64,000 nt of DNA from Viscum album. Its lineage: Eukaryota; Streptophyta; Magnoliopsida; Santalales; Viscaceae. Position numbers and translations under genes: made by a program. Below are positions 13,660 through 26,860 of this stretch, one piece after another. The number at the start of each line of letters is the position of its first letter. Positions within the stretch are counted from its first letter, which is position 1. The stretch covers positions 1,978,850,576-1,978,914,575 of the forward strand of contig OY728136.1 of assembly GCA_963277665.1 (NCBI GenBank), read 5' to 3'. The notes under the pieces were generated by a model, which made no database searches, had not been told where the DNA came from, and worked only from the letters and a program-made list of their open reading frames with translations.

Positions 13660-14200
13660 CTTTATAGTTCATCACATGGTTATATCTAAATAGTTTCTTG
13701 ATAAATATTTTAATAGGATTGATCAAAAAGTTCTATGTTCTTATCTTAAGTTCCACCAAAATCTATGACACATTCTCTCAACATTTCCTCTAACACCTAG
13801 AAAATATGTTCCAATTGCCCATCCATCTGTGGGTGGATACTTGTACTCAAATTATCTTGAGTACTAAGTGGCTTATAAAAACCTTGATAGAAGCACTATG
13901 TAAAATGTGGATCATGATCTGAAATAAAAATCCAAGGCACCACGTGAAAAAAATATTATCTCCCAATAATATGAGTCACCCAACTGGTTGACGGTAAAGT
14001 CTCATGAATCAGTAAAAATGAGATTCCATTTTCAAGAAATCCATAAACGCCCATATCATTTCACTCTTCTAATAAATCCTTGGTAGACCCACCATGAAAT
14101 CCATTATAACATCATTCCACTTCCCATCTAAAAATGGAAATGGATGTAAAAGACCATCCAACCACTGATTCACTTCCGTAACATTCTAACAGGTATCACA
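13660..14200 (-). pseudogene. Gypsy-1 integrase remnant
   Basis: Reading leftward on the minus strand, HPFPFLDGKWNDVIMDFMVG near 14165-14105 corresponds to the gypsy 'P.P.WKWE.I.MDFV.GLP' block with the first catalytic Asp (MDF). THRWMGNWN near 13840-13815 is the degenerate 'HPQTDGQSER' block that normally carries the catalytic Glu, followed by VLEEMLRECVIDF near 13800-13760. The region is full of stops. This is the last pol domain, and the 3' LTR begins about 650 bases further left. Confidence 0.8.
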
Positions 14201-14489
14201 TCATGTCAGAAAACCTAATACATCCCTTTTCATTCTAAGAACCTAAAAATATCTATGATGATCAAGGTATATTTTTTCAAACTAGTGTTCACCGCCCACT
14301 TCAAATTATAAAACTCATGCATCAGATCCTCTCTCATATAAGTAGGCACACAAACCTAACCATAAGAATAAATATGCACATTAGCAATAATGTTCCATAC
14401 TGAGAGGTATCGACCTACCATAAAAACTATACATAAACTCTAGGCACTCAATATCCTTACAAATCATCCTATTTATTTATCTTATAAGT

Positions 14490-14500
14490 GGGGGGGGGGG
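14490..14500 (+). repeat. G homopolymer, 11 bases
   Basis: Eleven G in a row inside the RNase H-integrase interval of Gypsy-1. Confidence 0.9.
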
Positions 14501-15179
14501 AGAATATATAAGCACATGAGTTTTATCAGTCTTTATTACTCCTAAACATATATAAACATAGCTGCAAACAATTCCATCATTTCCTACTCATAACTTGACT
14601 CATGAACTACATGATTCTTTGTATTCCAAATTAAAAAACTAACAACACTATTTCCATTCCCCGTTTTATAAGTTATATGAAATTTAAAATATTTCATATA
14701 CTCAATTCACCTCCACTACAAATTATTTAGACATACCAAATAATGATATATTTAAGTCCCCTTTAATCAATATAAATCACAAACTATTCCCCAAGAAGAT
14801 AAAGACTACAACATTTTATGGTGTAAACTACCATGGCTAACACAATATCTTGTGTAGGGAAATTATATTCATCTGTTCTTAGCTACTACGATCCATACTC
14901 CATGACATAATCTCTCAGAAACAACATTGTCCCGATACTAATTTTAGATACATCATAATACCTAGTATACTTCTTATCTAGTTTGGGAAAGATCATAATC
15001 CACCGATAAAGTTATTAGAAATTATTATCACATATTTCAGACAACTCAAACCATATACCCTTCTCGTTCATGCATAAGAGGAGTAATACCAATTGATAAA
15101 ATACCCTAATAAATATTTTGTTTTAGTCCACTAATCCCTAAAAGCATCATATATCAAAAACAGTGTTGGGATATTCCAA

Positions 15180-15760
15180 AAAAATAACATCTTAAACCTT
15201 CTCATATTTCACTAAATAAAATTTTGGGATGATTTGACATATTAAATGTACATTTTATATTAATAAATGACACTTTTTTAACTTCGTGTGCCACCGATAC
15301 TCTCTTAGCATACTAATCATAATGACAATATGTTTGGAATGATCATCTCAAGTCTCAGAGTGCACTAATATGTCATCAATTAAGAACAATATAGACTGAT
15401 CCATGTATTATTGATTTATTTGGTTCATCAAGTCTAGGAATATTGTAAGAACATATGTTTTCCCAAAAAAAGTCAGTAATAACTCATATAGAACATACAA
15501 GCATCTAAAATAAGTCTATGGTATGTTAAAAGGTCTAACCCTAATACGATGATACCGTAATCTCAAATAAATCTTGGATAATATAAAATAACCCCCATCA
15601 AGTAAAAAATATCATCAACACATAAAATATTATAGTAGTTGTTAATTTTCATCATGTTCACTTTCTGGTAATCAATACATAAGTTCAACATTCTATCAAC
15701 CTTGTAATAAAATAGAACCAATGATACCCAAGGTGGCATACAAATATAAATGAACCATTT
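15180..15760 (-). pseudogene. Gypsy-1 reverse transcriptase remnant
   Basis: On the minus strand near 15740-15655, VLFYYKVDRMLNLCIDYQKV matches the 'VLFVKKKDG.MR.CIDYR.LN' block of Ty3/gypsy reverse transcriptase. Further left, near 15400-15355, LFLIDDILVHSE matches the catalytic 'F.DDILVYS' block, with both metal-binding Asp residues kept. Stops and frame changes lie between them. RNase H should lie at about 14200-15150, but I could not read a reliable motif there. Confidence 0.8.
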
Positions 15761-16689
15761 AGCCTTTAACTCTTATAGATGGTTGTTAAGATCTGGAATC
15801 TCTATCGGTACCATTCAATATGGTGTAATGTAAAATCTCTTATCTTTACTCATTATCTCAATAGTAAACTTAATTTCTCTCTCAGGTATCAACCCCAAAA
15901 ACTTCTCCAGAAATACATCCTACAGCTAATCCACTACTGGAGGGAAGAATTCTGACTCTACTTTACATCATAGAGAATAATAATTATAACCAAATCTTAT
16001 AAATTTCCTAGTTAATGATTAACACTCCCTATATAGTCTTCTTGGATATCCTATTTTCCATGATGAACATAGATGCCACCCTCAAAAGACACGATGGTCA
16101 CTCTATGATGGTAACCTTCAACGTGATATTGATATGAAACCAACTAATAAATACATGGTATTGATTAAAATCATGATTTCTATATAATAAAACAATCCCA
16201 AAAAAATATCATTCACCAACCAGAAAGAAACTCCCATTACAAATACAGATGCCCCCGATCACACCCCTAATGGTGTGACAATCGATATAACCCCAAACAA
16301 GCACTCAATCAGCTGATTCAAAACATTTATAACTTTATTAGATATAAATGAATTTTAATATTGGGTATTATATAATTAAATAGAAATTATAGATTTTGTA
16401 ATAATCATAACTCAGACAATAGATGGCCTGACTTCATGACTAATGGGTGCAGACTAAACTACATGTAGTTGACCTAACCCTCAAACTTGAAATCCTTCCT
16501 GAGTACCATGTGTTAAAATACCCTATTTATATGTATAATATTTTCCTAAAGAACCATGACCTCCAACCCTACTGATACATCTAGTAAAACTCCAACTAAT
16601 AGACTAATATGGAGAAGTGGATCCTCTGTTGGTTCTCTACACTAGCATGGGTCCTCCATAACTACCCATCATTAGAGGGTTCCTGAAGA

Positions 16690-17950
16690 AACTATTTGTC
16701 TATCTTATCCTACCACATTTTCAACACTTCACTGGTAGTTAAATACAATGAACATGCATGTGTATTGTCTTTCCATGCAATATAAGACCACTGAATCACT
16801 TCCCTGAGAGGTAGATCCTCTACCCTAACCACTCTTCCCACCACCACCATAGAAAAATTTATCATAATGACAATTCTTATTATCTTGGGATAAATTTCTA
16901 GATCTTCTAGATGATACTACTTCTCTGATACTAGAATCCTCTTTTATGTTCCCCATATAAATTAGAGATTGATTTACCAGTACAAAAAACTTCTTCATAT
17001 AGAATATATTCACCAATTACTTGATTTAACATCTAAATCCTTCTGAAAAACATTTCTATCTAGATAATTCATCTCATGTTAACATCAGAGAAAAAAAATT
17101 ATATTATCGAAGTAGCCAACATAATCTGGCACTATCATATTTTACTTGGTCAAATTTATAAATTCATCAGCTCTCTTTTACCTCATATTTTCTAGGTAGA
17201 AATTCTCAATGAAATTATCATGTAACTCCTTCCAAGACTTTCCCTATAACTTCTCATCATAGACCTGAATATCCCACCATTACTTCATTTATCATCACAA
17301 TATATATGATACCAAATTAACACACTTCTATGGAGGATTCTTCAATTCATCTATAATTTTTTATATATACTCAATCAAGAAACCATGTCCCAAACCCCCC
17401 CCCCCATATAAGGAATTCTAGGGGATGTTTCAGCCATAACTTCTTAGTCAGACCAAACATTCTCGTTATGGATGACATTGGTTCTCTCTCAGTAAAATAA
17501 ATGAAGTGGGTGAATTCTCAAAGAACAACTCATCCACCCTATCATCTAGAACCAATGGGGGGTCTGGTTTTACTACCAATGACACATTTCATCAATTTTC
17601 TCCTACACCCTATGGGTAAATGTAATCATGGAGGTACCCCTCTAAAATTACAAACCCAAATTTTTGGGAATGTAATAAATATTTTTTCATATCTACAAAA
17701 CAACTGTTGTCACAACTATCTATTTCATGCTACTTCACATACACTATCCCAATAGACATAAATTAAACACCATCACCACTCAAAATCATCCCTATATAGG
17801 TTTAAAGGATAACTAAGGGTAATGAAAACTTTGATATTAGAATATTTAAATTTGAAACCATTTTAATTATCTCAATTAACATTTTTCATTTTGAAATAAA
17901 ATTAAACTCATTATTAGGAACCAAATCATTAAGACCACAAAAGAAACATA
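16690..17950 (-). pseudogene. Gypsy-1 gag remnant
   Basis: Reading leftward, WKELHDNFIENFYLENMR then KRADEFINLTK near 17240-17110 matches the retrotransposon gag core 'WEEFK..F...YFP...R..KA.EF..L.Q', and MIVPDYVGYFD near 17095-17060 matches its 'M.V.EY...F' continuation. A zinc-knuckle start with CX2C, then GRI, lies near 16735-16700. The short open frame 16825-17016 is a piece of the gag tail. Protease was not identified. Confidence 0.7.
17395..17405 (+). repeat. C homopolymer, 11 bases
   Basis: Eleven C in a row inside the Gypsy-1 gag remnant (poly-G on the coding strand). Confidence 0.9.
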
Positions 17951-18324
17951 AAATTCATTAATTTCCCACAACCCAATGTAATAGACCAAAACAATCTTTT
18001 TCAAGTGTGTCTAATATGATGTGTGTCACATAATTAATTGAGATCCTAGAATTATGAATGCAGTTGAAAATATCATATCATACCATCCCATGAGTAAAAT
18101 ATCAAAATATAGTAATACCACACAAAAATTTCATCACACATGTTGAAATAACTTTTAAACTATAACAAGAGAAAATCAATAACTTCAATACAACCAAGGG
18201 AACATGTGGTTTATCCAACACATGGTTTAACTACTCCCATGCACGAACTCATTACCATGGACTGATGCATCAAAGTCTTTTTCTTAACTTTCTAAAATAG
18301 TAAATAAATAAAAAAACCCAACCA

Positions 18325-18336
18325 CCTCTGATTCCA
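18325..18336 (-). promoter_or_regulatory. Gypsy-1 primer binding site
   Basis: On the minus strand TGGAATCAGAGG lies three bases inside the right LTR. It differs from the Met-tRNA consensus TGGTATCAGAGC by two bases and fixes the direction of the element. Confidence 0.75.
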
Positions 18337-18339
18337 CTT

Positions 18340-20560
18340 TGTAACATCCTAGCTCATTTCACTCAAACTAGTAGCCAAACTTGTTCATTATATGACCTTA
18401 GTATTTCCTCCCAATATTTTATAGGCTATCAAATAACAACAAATTTATAATGTAGAACGTGGGGAGACTATATCATCTTTAAAAGAGAAAAGAAAAATCA
18501 GAATTAATAATGAATAATGAAAAAATTGTATCAATGAAGATATATCACATGAACAAATACCAAAACTTGAAAAATTACCACAAACGAATATAATAAACAT
18601 GCCATGTCATAATATTGTTAGGTATAAACAAAATCAAAAATGAAGACACAAATGAGAATCACCAAAATATATCCCATTACCAAGACTATTCTCCTCAACC
18701 ATGCTCTATCCCATGTCTGAAATCATCCATTTATCATTGGGCCCTTTCCCTTGTCCAAATTCCCAACAATAAAGTATGCTTGGGTACCAAAGATGCCTTG
18801 AAAAGGGTGTGAGTACAACTCTATACCCCACCACCAATAGTGTCTATAGACATTTATATAATAAATAATATTTTTTAAAGATGAAAACTGAATAATATAC
18901 AAGGAAATAAATGTAAACAGGTCTCATAACCATATAATTATCAATTCGCATATTGGGCTCTCAAGATCTACCAGGACACCCGACCAACCAACCTTCTTCA
19001 GACCATTATAGTAATCTAAACAATATCCCTTTAGGCCCACTAGTTTTAATACAGGATCATTTATCCACTTATTCAACCTGTGATGTTGACTTCAATGTCT
19101 AACAATCATGATTAACAATGTGAAGTTCCATGTTCAATATCCTAAATCGTGGAACATAAAGAATCTTGTACAACATCATAAACTATAGTTTTGGAGTTCC
19201 ATTTCCAATACCTTTAACCATTATATTAACATTTTTTGAAGATCTAACATATTTTATCTTTAAACACATTTAAAATAACAAGGGTGTACCTTTTTAATCA
19301 TTTATCATTAAGTATTTATATAATACTCAACACATTTAACACCATTTCACATTTAAACCCGTTCACCATTTATTCATATAACACCATTTACCAACTTCAA
19401 AAACCCTCTTAACCATTTACTATTTTTTCCCTTATCATGTTGCAACCCGTTTAATTTGTAATCATGATAAACATCCAATTATTCCGTACTAACAAGCAAA
19501 GATAAATTTTAACCAGATTAGTATCATACATCCTTCATCTTGACATTTACAAACCCATTATACCACTTCAATGGGATTAACATACTCCATGTATGAACAT
19601 AAGTCCAATATCATTTTCATCAATGGAACTAATGAGATACGTGAAGGGCCTAACACATCAATTAGATTCCTAATATATTTTTCATAATTAAAGAAATAAT
19701 TTCACAATATATCAACATCATTGAAAATGAAACACACACTTCAAGAATAACTAGACTATAAGAAAGAACAATTAGACCACCTACCTTATGTTCATATAAA
19801 TCCACTGGACCAACATAAACCTTTGATTCAAGATAAAATGGATGTGACATAAAATGTTGTCAACTCTCTAGAAATAGTTCTCATGAGACTAAGAAGAATA
19901 AGAACAACCAAGATGTGATTCTTATAGAAAATATAACGAAATGGACTCATAGAATTACAATGGGATTCAAATCACCATAAATGAAACATTAAACACCCTA
20001 TAATTAAAGGAGATACACCTTTGGGATCATAGGGATAGTTCGGATTCCTTCTTAGTCTACTAGGAGTGAAATGAGAAATAAAATTAGGGGATATAGTTAT
20101 AATATTAGGGGGAAAATCATAAAATTTCCACTTTTAATGATGTGTATGATTTGGCCACAATGTTTTTCAAACCATACACCAACCACAAAAGGTCCATTAT
20201 CAGTGGTAAAATAATGTCACATGGTTTTCTAGACACCCAAATTGTTTTCAAACTGTGTGTAAGTTGTGAAAATGTCTCTGGAACAACCACACATAGTATC
20301 CAGAACATGTTACATGGTTTTTAAACCATGATCCACCACTAATCCATGCAACATGGTCATGGACCACGATTATAAGTAACCATGAACTAACAGTGTTCCA
20401 TACACTATGAGATCCATTTTATATATCTTTTAGGACTCAATCCCTTGGGACACTTCTAATACCTTTCCTACTCACAAGAAGCATTTGAAAATCCATTTAA
20501 AATAATATTAACGAATATTTAAAATAGATTCATTCCTTATCAAAGGGTCCAGATCTTACA
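18340..20560 (-). repeat. Gypsy-1 5' LTR (right copy)
   Basis: 2221 bp. In minus orientation it starts TGTAAGATCT and ends GGATGTTACA, with canonical TG/CA ends. The left copy has lost the TG (TATAAGATC). Confidence 0.85.
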
Positions 20561-20565
20561 AAAAC

Positions 20566-20635
20566 ATGGTATTTTTTTAATATATCATACCTAGATTCAC
20601 CCACCATAGTTTATTTAACCCATTGGTTCCAAAAA
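20566..20635 (+). repeat. Copia-1 3' LTR, right part
   Basis: About 70 bases that continue the LTR after the Gypsy-1 insertion. The GATTCACCC, TTATTTAACCCA and GGTTCCA segments correspond to AATTCACCCC, TTATTTAAACCA and TGGCCA at the end of the 5' LTR (3570-3608). Confidence 0.75.
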
Positions 20636-21286
20636 AATACTTATTTTTTATTTCTATAATAATTTGAGAGAAAAAAATTCCTAGAAATAACATTGATATA
20701 TAACTTCAACCTATAATCATTAGTTTAAGATAATAATTGGACGATTTCATGGATCAATTTAATGTATAAATGAGAAAACTATTAAAAATTCATGCTTCGT
20801 TAATTTATTATATTAGTGGCCTTATTGTAAAAGAAAACGTATTTGGTTAGAACACTCATACCAGTTTATATTTCCCAGTTTTTAATTTTGATTTGGAACC
20901 TCAATGATTTACTCATAGAAAAACTAGTTCTTTATGTGTCATCATTGATTTCATAATTAGTCACTCAAATTTAGGTTTAATAAGACTGAATTAAATGAAA
21001 AAATTTAATGGAGAATGTTACCTAAAGTGTTATCTATTTCATAAATATTAGGAAAATTAATTAATGAAATATTAGAATTGTGAAAATGTAATCATTTTTA
21101 AAAAGGGGAAAAGGGTATGAACTATAATATCTATAGTTTATGGAACAAAACCATGGAAGAAAATGAGTATATTTTCAAAATTTCAGATTGGGAGTTTATT
21201 TTTTTTTTGTTTCATAATCATTACCTAATGCATAATGAGAAGAATTTATATGAAAATGTAATTTTTAAATTGTTTAATGAGAATGT
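20636..21286 (+). pseudogene. CACTA TNP2-like transposase, segment 2 (middle)
   Basis: The transposase resumes directly after Copia-1. IPRNNIDI, a stop, then LQPII near 20690-20730 corresponds to the family block 'PGPKSPGNNIDVYLQPLI', which must follow the last motif of segment 1. Further on, the open stretch 21117-21286 reads LWNKTMEENEYIFKISDWEF, then HNHYLMHNEKNLYENVIFKL. This matches 'LWKK.SIFFELPYW' and the highly conserved 'RHNLDVMHIEKN.C.NV.GTLLN' block. The frame breaks off at 21286 where Copia-2 begins. Stops and frameshifts are frequent before 21117, and few occur after. Confidence 0.82.
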
Positions 21287-22576
21287 TATTGGAACCAAGG
21301 ATGTTATTTACTTGAAAAAATGTTTGGTTTATGTTTTTTTTCAATCCATATATAAAAGATTAGGTATTTTTAATGGAAATATATCTTATTGTAAAATATG
21401 ACTATATTATTAATGGTGGCGTCGTTCCATAGTGTGTGCCAATTCATTGGGCTCAAAATCTAGGGGATGAGGCAAGCATCGCGAAGGGTTGTTTTTAAGA
21501 ATAAACTCTTCATAAATATTGAAAATTCATAGGTATTGTGACTATATTTCATGAAGGTGAGTTTCACAAGTTAATAATGATTTGACAGTGTTCTCCGTGA
21601 TTATGATAATTGATGCATCACGAGTTTGAGGAAGTTTGACAAAGATCTCTACAAAAAAAATATCAAGGGAGCTTCATGACTGGAGAAGCGATAAAAAGTT
21701 TTTTTTTCAATTATCTAAAAAATGTTCTTCAGGTGATAGAGCATTGTGGATTGCCAAGACTATAAATATAAGGTTACCCCCACTTCATACTACATGAAAA
21801 TAATTAGAGAAAAGTTGGAATCACTTTGATATTATGAAGGACGAGGGGCCTTATGAATAAGAGTTTCTATGTGAGAAAACGCAGCGTGAAAATACTAGTT
21901 ATTTATTGACAAATGAAAATTCTTCTAATTAATGGGTGCTTCATTATGATGGGGCATTCCATGTTGGATTAGTGAGATTCACAAAGGCAGTTTGTTCCGT
22001 GAAGAAGTGAGCTCCATGATGGAGCTTCATGAAAGGAAGTTTTAAATATCAGTTTTCAAAGAACATTATTTTTAATGTGCATCAACTCAGAACTATAGAG
22101 CAAGACGATTCTCGTTCTATTTAGGGACTAAGACATTAATTCCAATCTATTAAATATACCTTCATGTTGATAAACTGAGTAATGCTTCTTCAAGAGTTGT
22201 CTACTAGGGGTACTCGACGGAAGTGATCTGATAGATGCAACGTGCAGTCCCTAAAATCTTATAATGGTAGTGTTCCTAGAACATAGTGACTATGTGTAAA
22301 CATTCTTATTCCACAACTAGTAAATGTTAGTGGATTTTGGTATGACAGAAAAACTATTAGCGTATTATCCTTAATCTATAGCTTATTGGAGAACCATGTA
22401 ATACTGTTATGTTGTCTTTTTTCATGTGAATGTTTTATTACTAAACTATTCAAATATACTGGTTTAAAGAGTTCCTACCAATATGGGTATAATATATTTT
22501 CTTTTTTTAAAATAATAAGTTGACACCTTGATTCATCCCTGCCCTCCCAGGGTGCTCTAGGTTCTGGGTTCCTACA
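21287..22576 (+). repeat. Copia-2 5' LTR
   Basis: Starts TATTGGAACC (TG changed to TA) and ends CCTACA two bases before the PBS. Confidence 0.8.
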
Positions 22577-22578
22577 AG

Positions 22579-22590
22579 TGGTATCAAATT
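22579..22590 (+). promoter_or_regulatory. Copia-2 primer binding site
   Basis: TGGTATCAAATT just after the 5' LTR; the first nine bases match the Met-tRNA consensus. Confidence 0.75.
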
Positions 22591-22658
22591 TAGGTTCACC
22601 TATTTTGGATTCTATAAATTAACGTGATTTTATTTTGAAGATTTTATTTTTCGTTTCT

Positions 22659-24175
22659 ATGTCAAAAATAAAGTGTAGTTTTAATGGAGATCAATTTATC
22701 TCTGATCATAAATCTATATCCACCAATATCATGATGAACATGAAATTGAAAGTGAAGATACTGATACATAAATCCCTCTTATCTAATAAAGAGGTAGTAT
22801 CTAGTTCTCTATGACTTTCTAAAAATAAAGTTATATTAGTCATGGATTGTTAAAAACATGTTCCTTTGGATCCCACCAAAGAAAATGACAAATCTTGTGC
22901 CGTTTGTAAATTAAAAATTTTAAATGATCAGGAGGTATGTGTTAGAAAAATTAAAATTCATCCCCAAAACAATGATCCTAGAAAAAGTGGTAATGTTTAT
23001 CAATATAAAACTTCCAATGAATTTTTGATTGAATTGTTATGAAAATATATGCATCATATTCCCAAAGAAATATTCATTGTTGTTTGTATAATATTTCAAT
23101 GTATGAAGGTAGAGATCACCTATCTAGAAGGAGAATCTCATTCTATGGAAAAATTCTTGGATGGAAAAGTTAATTAATGTTTGAAGATATATAGATAGGT
23201 TTAAAATTTTTAGTTAACAAAGAGGAAACTTTAAATAAGTTCCTAAAAATAACTAAAAGAATTTGAAGAGAAATATGGAGTCAAAAGGATCTTGAAAAAA
23301 AGATTCATATTCTTGAAGAGAAATTGAAAAATAACCCTGAGGTTAAGGGTCTACAATTGGAATGAATATCCAATAAGATCAAGGAACATGACACTTTGAT
23401 TTGGAATAATGTGAAGTTTCATGAATAAGAATATGTTACAATGATGAAGGGCTGTGAAGAAAAGTTGAATATGATTGAAGATAAAAAAAATCTTCTTAAA
23501 TATGAAACAACTTGATTTGAATGACTAGTTGTTCAATCTTCAAAATACATATATTGATACTTCACAAAATTGGAAAAATGTTTCTGAAACTACAGAATGT
23601 CCACTAGGGTATTATAAAGATAAAAGTCCTACAACATGTGATAAGAAGATCATGACATCTTTTAATGATCTATCTCAAGTAGATGAGATGAAATAAGTAC
23701 CACCCATACCAAATTGTGTTAATGACTTTAAACCTATTATCAAGAATAGTGCAGGTAGTAAGGAATATACATGAATAGTATGAATGAAGAAATTTTATAA
23801 GAAACCTAAAACCATGAATATCATGGATATGATGAAGATTATGGAATCTGGTAACCCACAAAGAGCACAACAAGTCATTACTATGATCCAACAACCTTCT
23901 ATAAAAGATACAAGGATATCATTATTCATTGGTCAGTGTTGGTGATACAATAGATTTGGGAATTGTGCATTAGATTGTTGGTAAAATCCTCTAAATGAAT
24001 AATCAAAAAGGAATCCAATTTCAAGGGGGGGGGGGATCCATGGAAGAATAAGCAGCATCCAAAGGTCCAAGAAAATATTTATACCACAAGAATAATTGGG
24101 AAGCTTGATAACTTTTGTTATGTATGCAATGAAAGTAGTCACAAGGTTAGTACATGCTTATCATAACAAGCATTC
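22659..24175 (+). pseudogene. Copia-2 gag remnant with two zinc knuckles
   Basis: Gag starts MSKIKCSFNGDQF at 22659 and is interrupted by stops and frameshifts. Near the end are two knuckles. The first (23937-23981) reads CW, a stop, then YNRFGNCALDC, a CX2CX4HX4C knuckle in which the second Cys is Tyr and the His is Asn. The second (24116-24157) is intact: CYVCNESSHKVSTC. Coiled, Lys/Glu-rich sequence precedes them (about 23270-23480). An 11-base G run at 24025-24035 lies between the knuckles and shifts the frame. Two knuckles and the similar gag start suggest Copia-1 and Copia-2 are from related copia lineages. Confidence 0.78.
24025..24035 (+). repeat. G homopolymer, 11 bases
   Basis: Eleven G in a row between the two zinc knuckles of the Copia-2 gag remnant. 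Confidence 0.9.
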
Positions 24176-24179
24176 ATTG

Positions 24180-26860
24180 TTGATATGAAAATAAGACCAC
24201 ATAGGTAGTCTATGTATAAAGAAACTACATTGAGAAGAAATCAGAAGAATATTGTGAACAAAAATTCTCCCAATAATATGTCAAAAAAGAAAGCTAAAAA
24301 GGCCCTATATTCTAAATATAAGAAGTCAAATATTAGTGATTCAAAAATAATTTCTAAGAGTGGTGACACTCAAAATAACTCACGAGGAAGATGAAAACAA
24401 TCTACAATCATTCCTAATAACGTTTTATTTATTTGGGCCAAATATTTGGAATGAACTGGGAAATATAAAGATGAACATGCTAAGTTCAATGAAAAAGGAA
24501 TTGAAAATATTCCACATGATTAAGATAAAGTGCATGAGAGTTTTGAAATAAAAGGGAAATATTTTTTCAAAGAAGTTTCATGTGAACGATTTATGAAATT
24601 TCATCCCATTACAAATGTTTTTTATAAATTTACTACTAGAACAAGAAGCAGTCCTTACGAGGAGTAGGAATTTACCATCCATAAAGGTTGCTAATAAGAA
24701 ACATTCTCCACACAAATTTGGAGATGATGTGAGGAGATCCATGCTACCTCAACATAAACTAGAACATATGTTCACATGTGAAAGCATGAATGCTGGTGTA
24801 AATGGAGAAACTTGGTTGAGAAAAAAATCTCAACCTTACTATGAATATTGATGAAGCAAGGAGGATCCACCTTATTACCTTAATCTTTGGTTAATATATT
24901 GTGACTATAATGTAGAAAATTGAAAGGTGAACCATTTTCTTAGGGGGATAACCTGAGAAGCAATGAGGTATTTCTGTTTTTATTTGATATACATATTAAA
25001 GAAGTCACCATCTTTGAATGATTCCTCAATTTGGTATTCAAATGCCAACATGATGGGAGATCGTTTTTTAGGAAGCTAAAGATGTTCTATTCTAGAAAAC
25101 TATGATAAATAAGGTACCATCGTATCATGATCTTATTTCAAATATCCATGAGAATAAGTGTTCAAAAATACCATCCTATGTGAAGTTGTGAAATTTATCA
25201 AATGTGAATAGTTATAAAATGAAGAACCATTCTGGTGTTTTCCCCATACAAAAATTTATGAAAATTAATTTTTAATGAGATCCACCATTATGAATATTCT
25301 GAGAATTATTTCTCATGAGGGGGAGACAAGTGAATACCGATAAAGATGCTTCCATAAACATTATTTCAATTTTTATCCAAAATGATTATTCTGGAAATTG
25401 GTTGAAGATCATTTCATTTGAAAAGGATACCTTAAAATCACAATGTGATATGAACAAACTGTATTTTTTAAAATAAATTTGATGGGCATGGAAATGTGAT
25501 AAACAATAAAGAATGCCTATTCTGTAAAGGTTATGCACAAATTGAAGGTATTGATGTTGAAGAATAATTTTTCTAGTGGCGATACTAGAGTCGGTCATGA
25601 TTATCTTTCCTATTGAAATTTCAATAGGATATAAAGTTTATCAAATGGATGTCAAAACAACATAATAAAATGGTTTACATGGATAAAAAGACTCAATTGA
25701 ACAACTAGTCAGTTTTCTAATTGGTAATGATGAAATAAGGGTTTATAGACTAAAAAAGTGACCTTATAATCAGAATGAGGCACCATGTGCATGGTATTAT
25801 TGACCAGATGTGTATCTGAAGAAGGTTTAATTTTAAAGATGATGTGTAAATTAAAATTCATATGTGAAAAAATCACAATAAAATCATTTTAAGATGCTGG
25901 TGTATGTAGATGATATTATCTTTTACAAAATAATGAAGAAATTTATGAAAGATTTTTCCAATCACAAGAAATATGAATTTAAAATGTCTATGATTGATGA
26001 ACTAATAATCTTCTTGGGGTTTTAGGATATTTAGAAGAAGCATTAAATTTCCATTTTTCAATCTAAAAATTCAAGAGTGCTCCTGAATAAATTCAACATG
26101 AAACACTCCAAACTAATATCGACTCCGATTATGGTTGGGAAAAAACTAATAAATCATGAGGATGTGATATCTGTGTATCCCACCATGTACAAGAGAATCA
26201 TAAAATTCATATTATACTTAACTTTTACACAGAATGATATTATATTTAAAACATTCTTAGCAATCGACATAAACGTAATCCAAATTAAGAACATGTAGAG
26301 GCAAGTAAAAAGAATCATTCCTTACAATCAAGGTACTAATAATTATGTCCCATACTTTTCCGAAGGAAGATATAATGAACAACTTGAATTTGTTGAAGCC
26401 AACTGGGTAGGATATGTAGTAGATATAATGTTCATGTGTGATGGAGTATTTTTTTGTCATGAAATGGGTGGGTTGGTTGAGTAAGAATTATGAAATCTAT
26501 TATCTTAGTACAACTGAAGTAGAGTATATATATACTATTAAGGATTGTACTCAGCTATTGTGGATTCAGAAACAACTAATTGATATTTGTGATGAGGTGA
26601 AATAACCACTGGTGTTTTATTATGATAACAAGAGAGAGATAGATCTTACAAAAAATATGGTTTAACACTCTCATAAAAAACATATTGAAATCAGATATCA
26701 ATTCATCAAAGATAAATCTGAACAAGGTGTGATTATAATGAAGCATGTTGGAAATGATAATCAGGTGGATGACTTTCTGACTTAGTCATTGGAAACACAT
26801 TTGTTCACGAAACATCGCTTGAACCTTAGTGTTTATCCACCTCCCAGTTCATGAGGAGGT
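24180..26860 (+). pseudogene. Copia-2 pol remnant
   Basis: Protease and N-terminal integrase (24180-25560) are too decayed to place, apart from a possible integrase core near 25360-25430. Reverse transcriptase is clear. YQMDVKTT near 25640 matches 'QMDVKSAFLNG'. VYRLKK then QNEAPCAWYY near 25741-25800 matches 'VYKLKKALYGLKQAPRAWY'. An intact YVDD catalytic motif sits at 25903-25914, and the EFKMSMIDELIIFLGF block near 25975-26025. NKFNMKHSKLISTPIM starts an open stretch at 26077-26298. RNase H motifs follow: STTEVEYI near 26505, YDNKREIDLTKN near 26620, and HKKHIEIRYQFIKD near 26675. Stops and frame changes prevent a continuous product. Confidence 0.85.

Larger units (their letters stand above)
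10762..20560 (-). mobile_element. Gypsy-1: full-length, decayed Ty3/gypsy retrotransposon nested in Copia-1
   Basis: The two LTRs (10762-13008 and 18340-20560) begin alike on the + strand (TGTAACATCC) and end alike (ATCTTAYA). Between them, on the minus strand, lie gag, reverse transcriptase and integrase remnants in gypsy order, with integrase last and no chromodomain seen. Flanks are CAAAC (10757-10761) and AAAAC (20561-20565), a 5-bp target duplication with one mismatch. Removing the element rejoins the Copia-1 3' LTR. Confidence 0.88.
2214..20635 (+). mobile_element. Copia-1: degraded Ty1/copia retrotransposon, itself carrying Gypsy-1
   Basis: A full-length but heavily decayed copia element with domain order gag, protease, integrase, reverse transcriptase, RNase H. 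The 5' LTR (2214-3612) and 3' LTR (9359-10761 plus 20566-20635) align along their length, for example near 2390 with 9550, 2805 with 10015, and 3235 with 10450. The 3' LTR is split by Gypsy-1. The element is flanked by AATAC at 2209-2213 and 20636-20640, a 5-bp target duplication. Joining the flanks restores the CACTA reading order. The terminal TG/CA dinucleotides are not intact, so the ends are good to a few bases. Confidence 0.85.
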
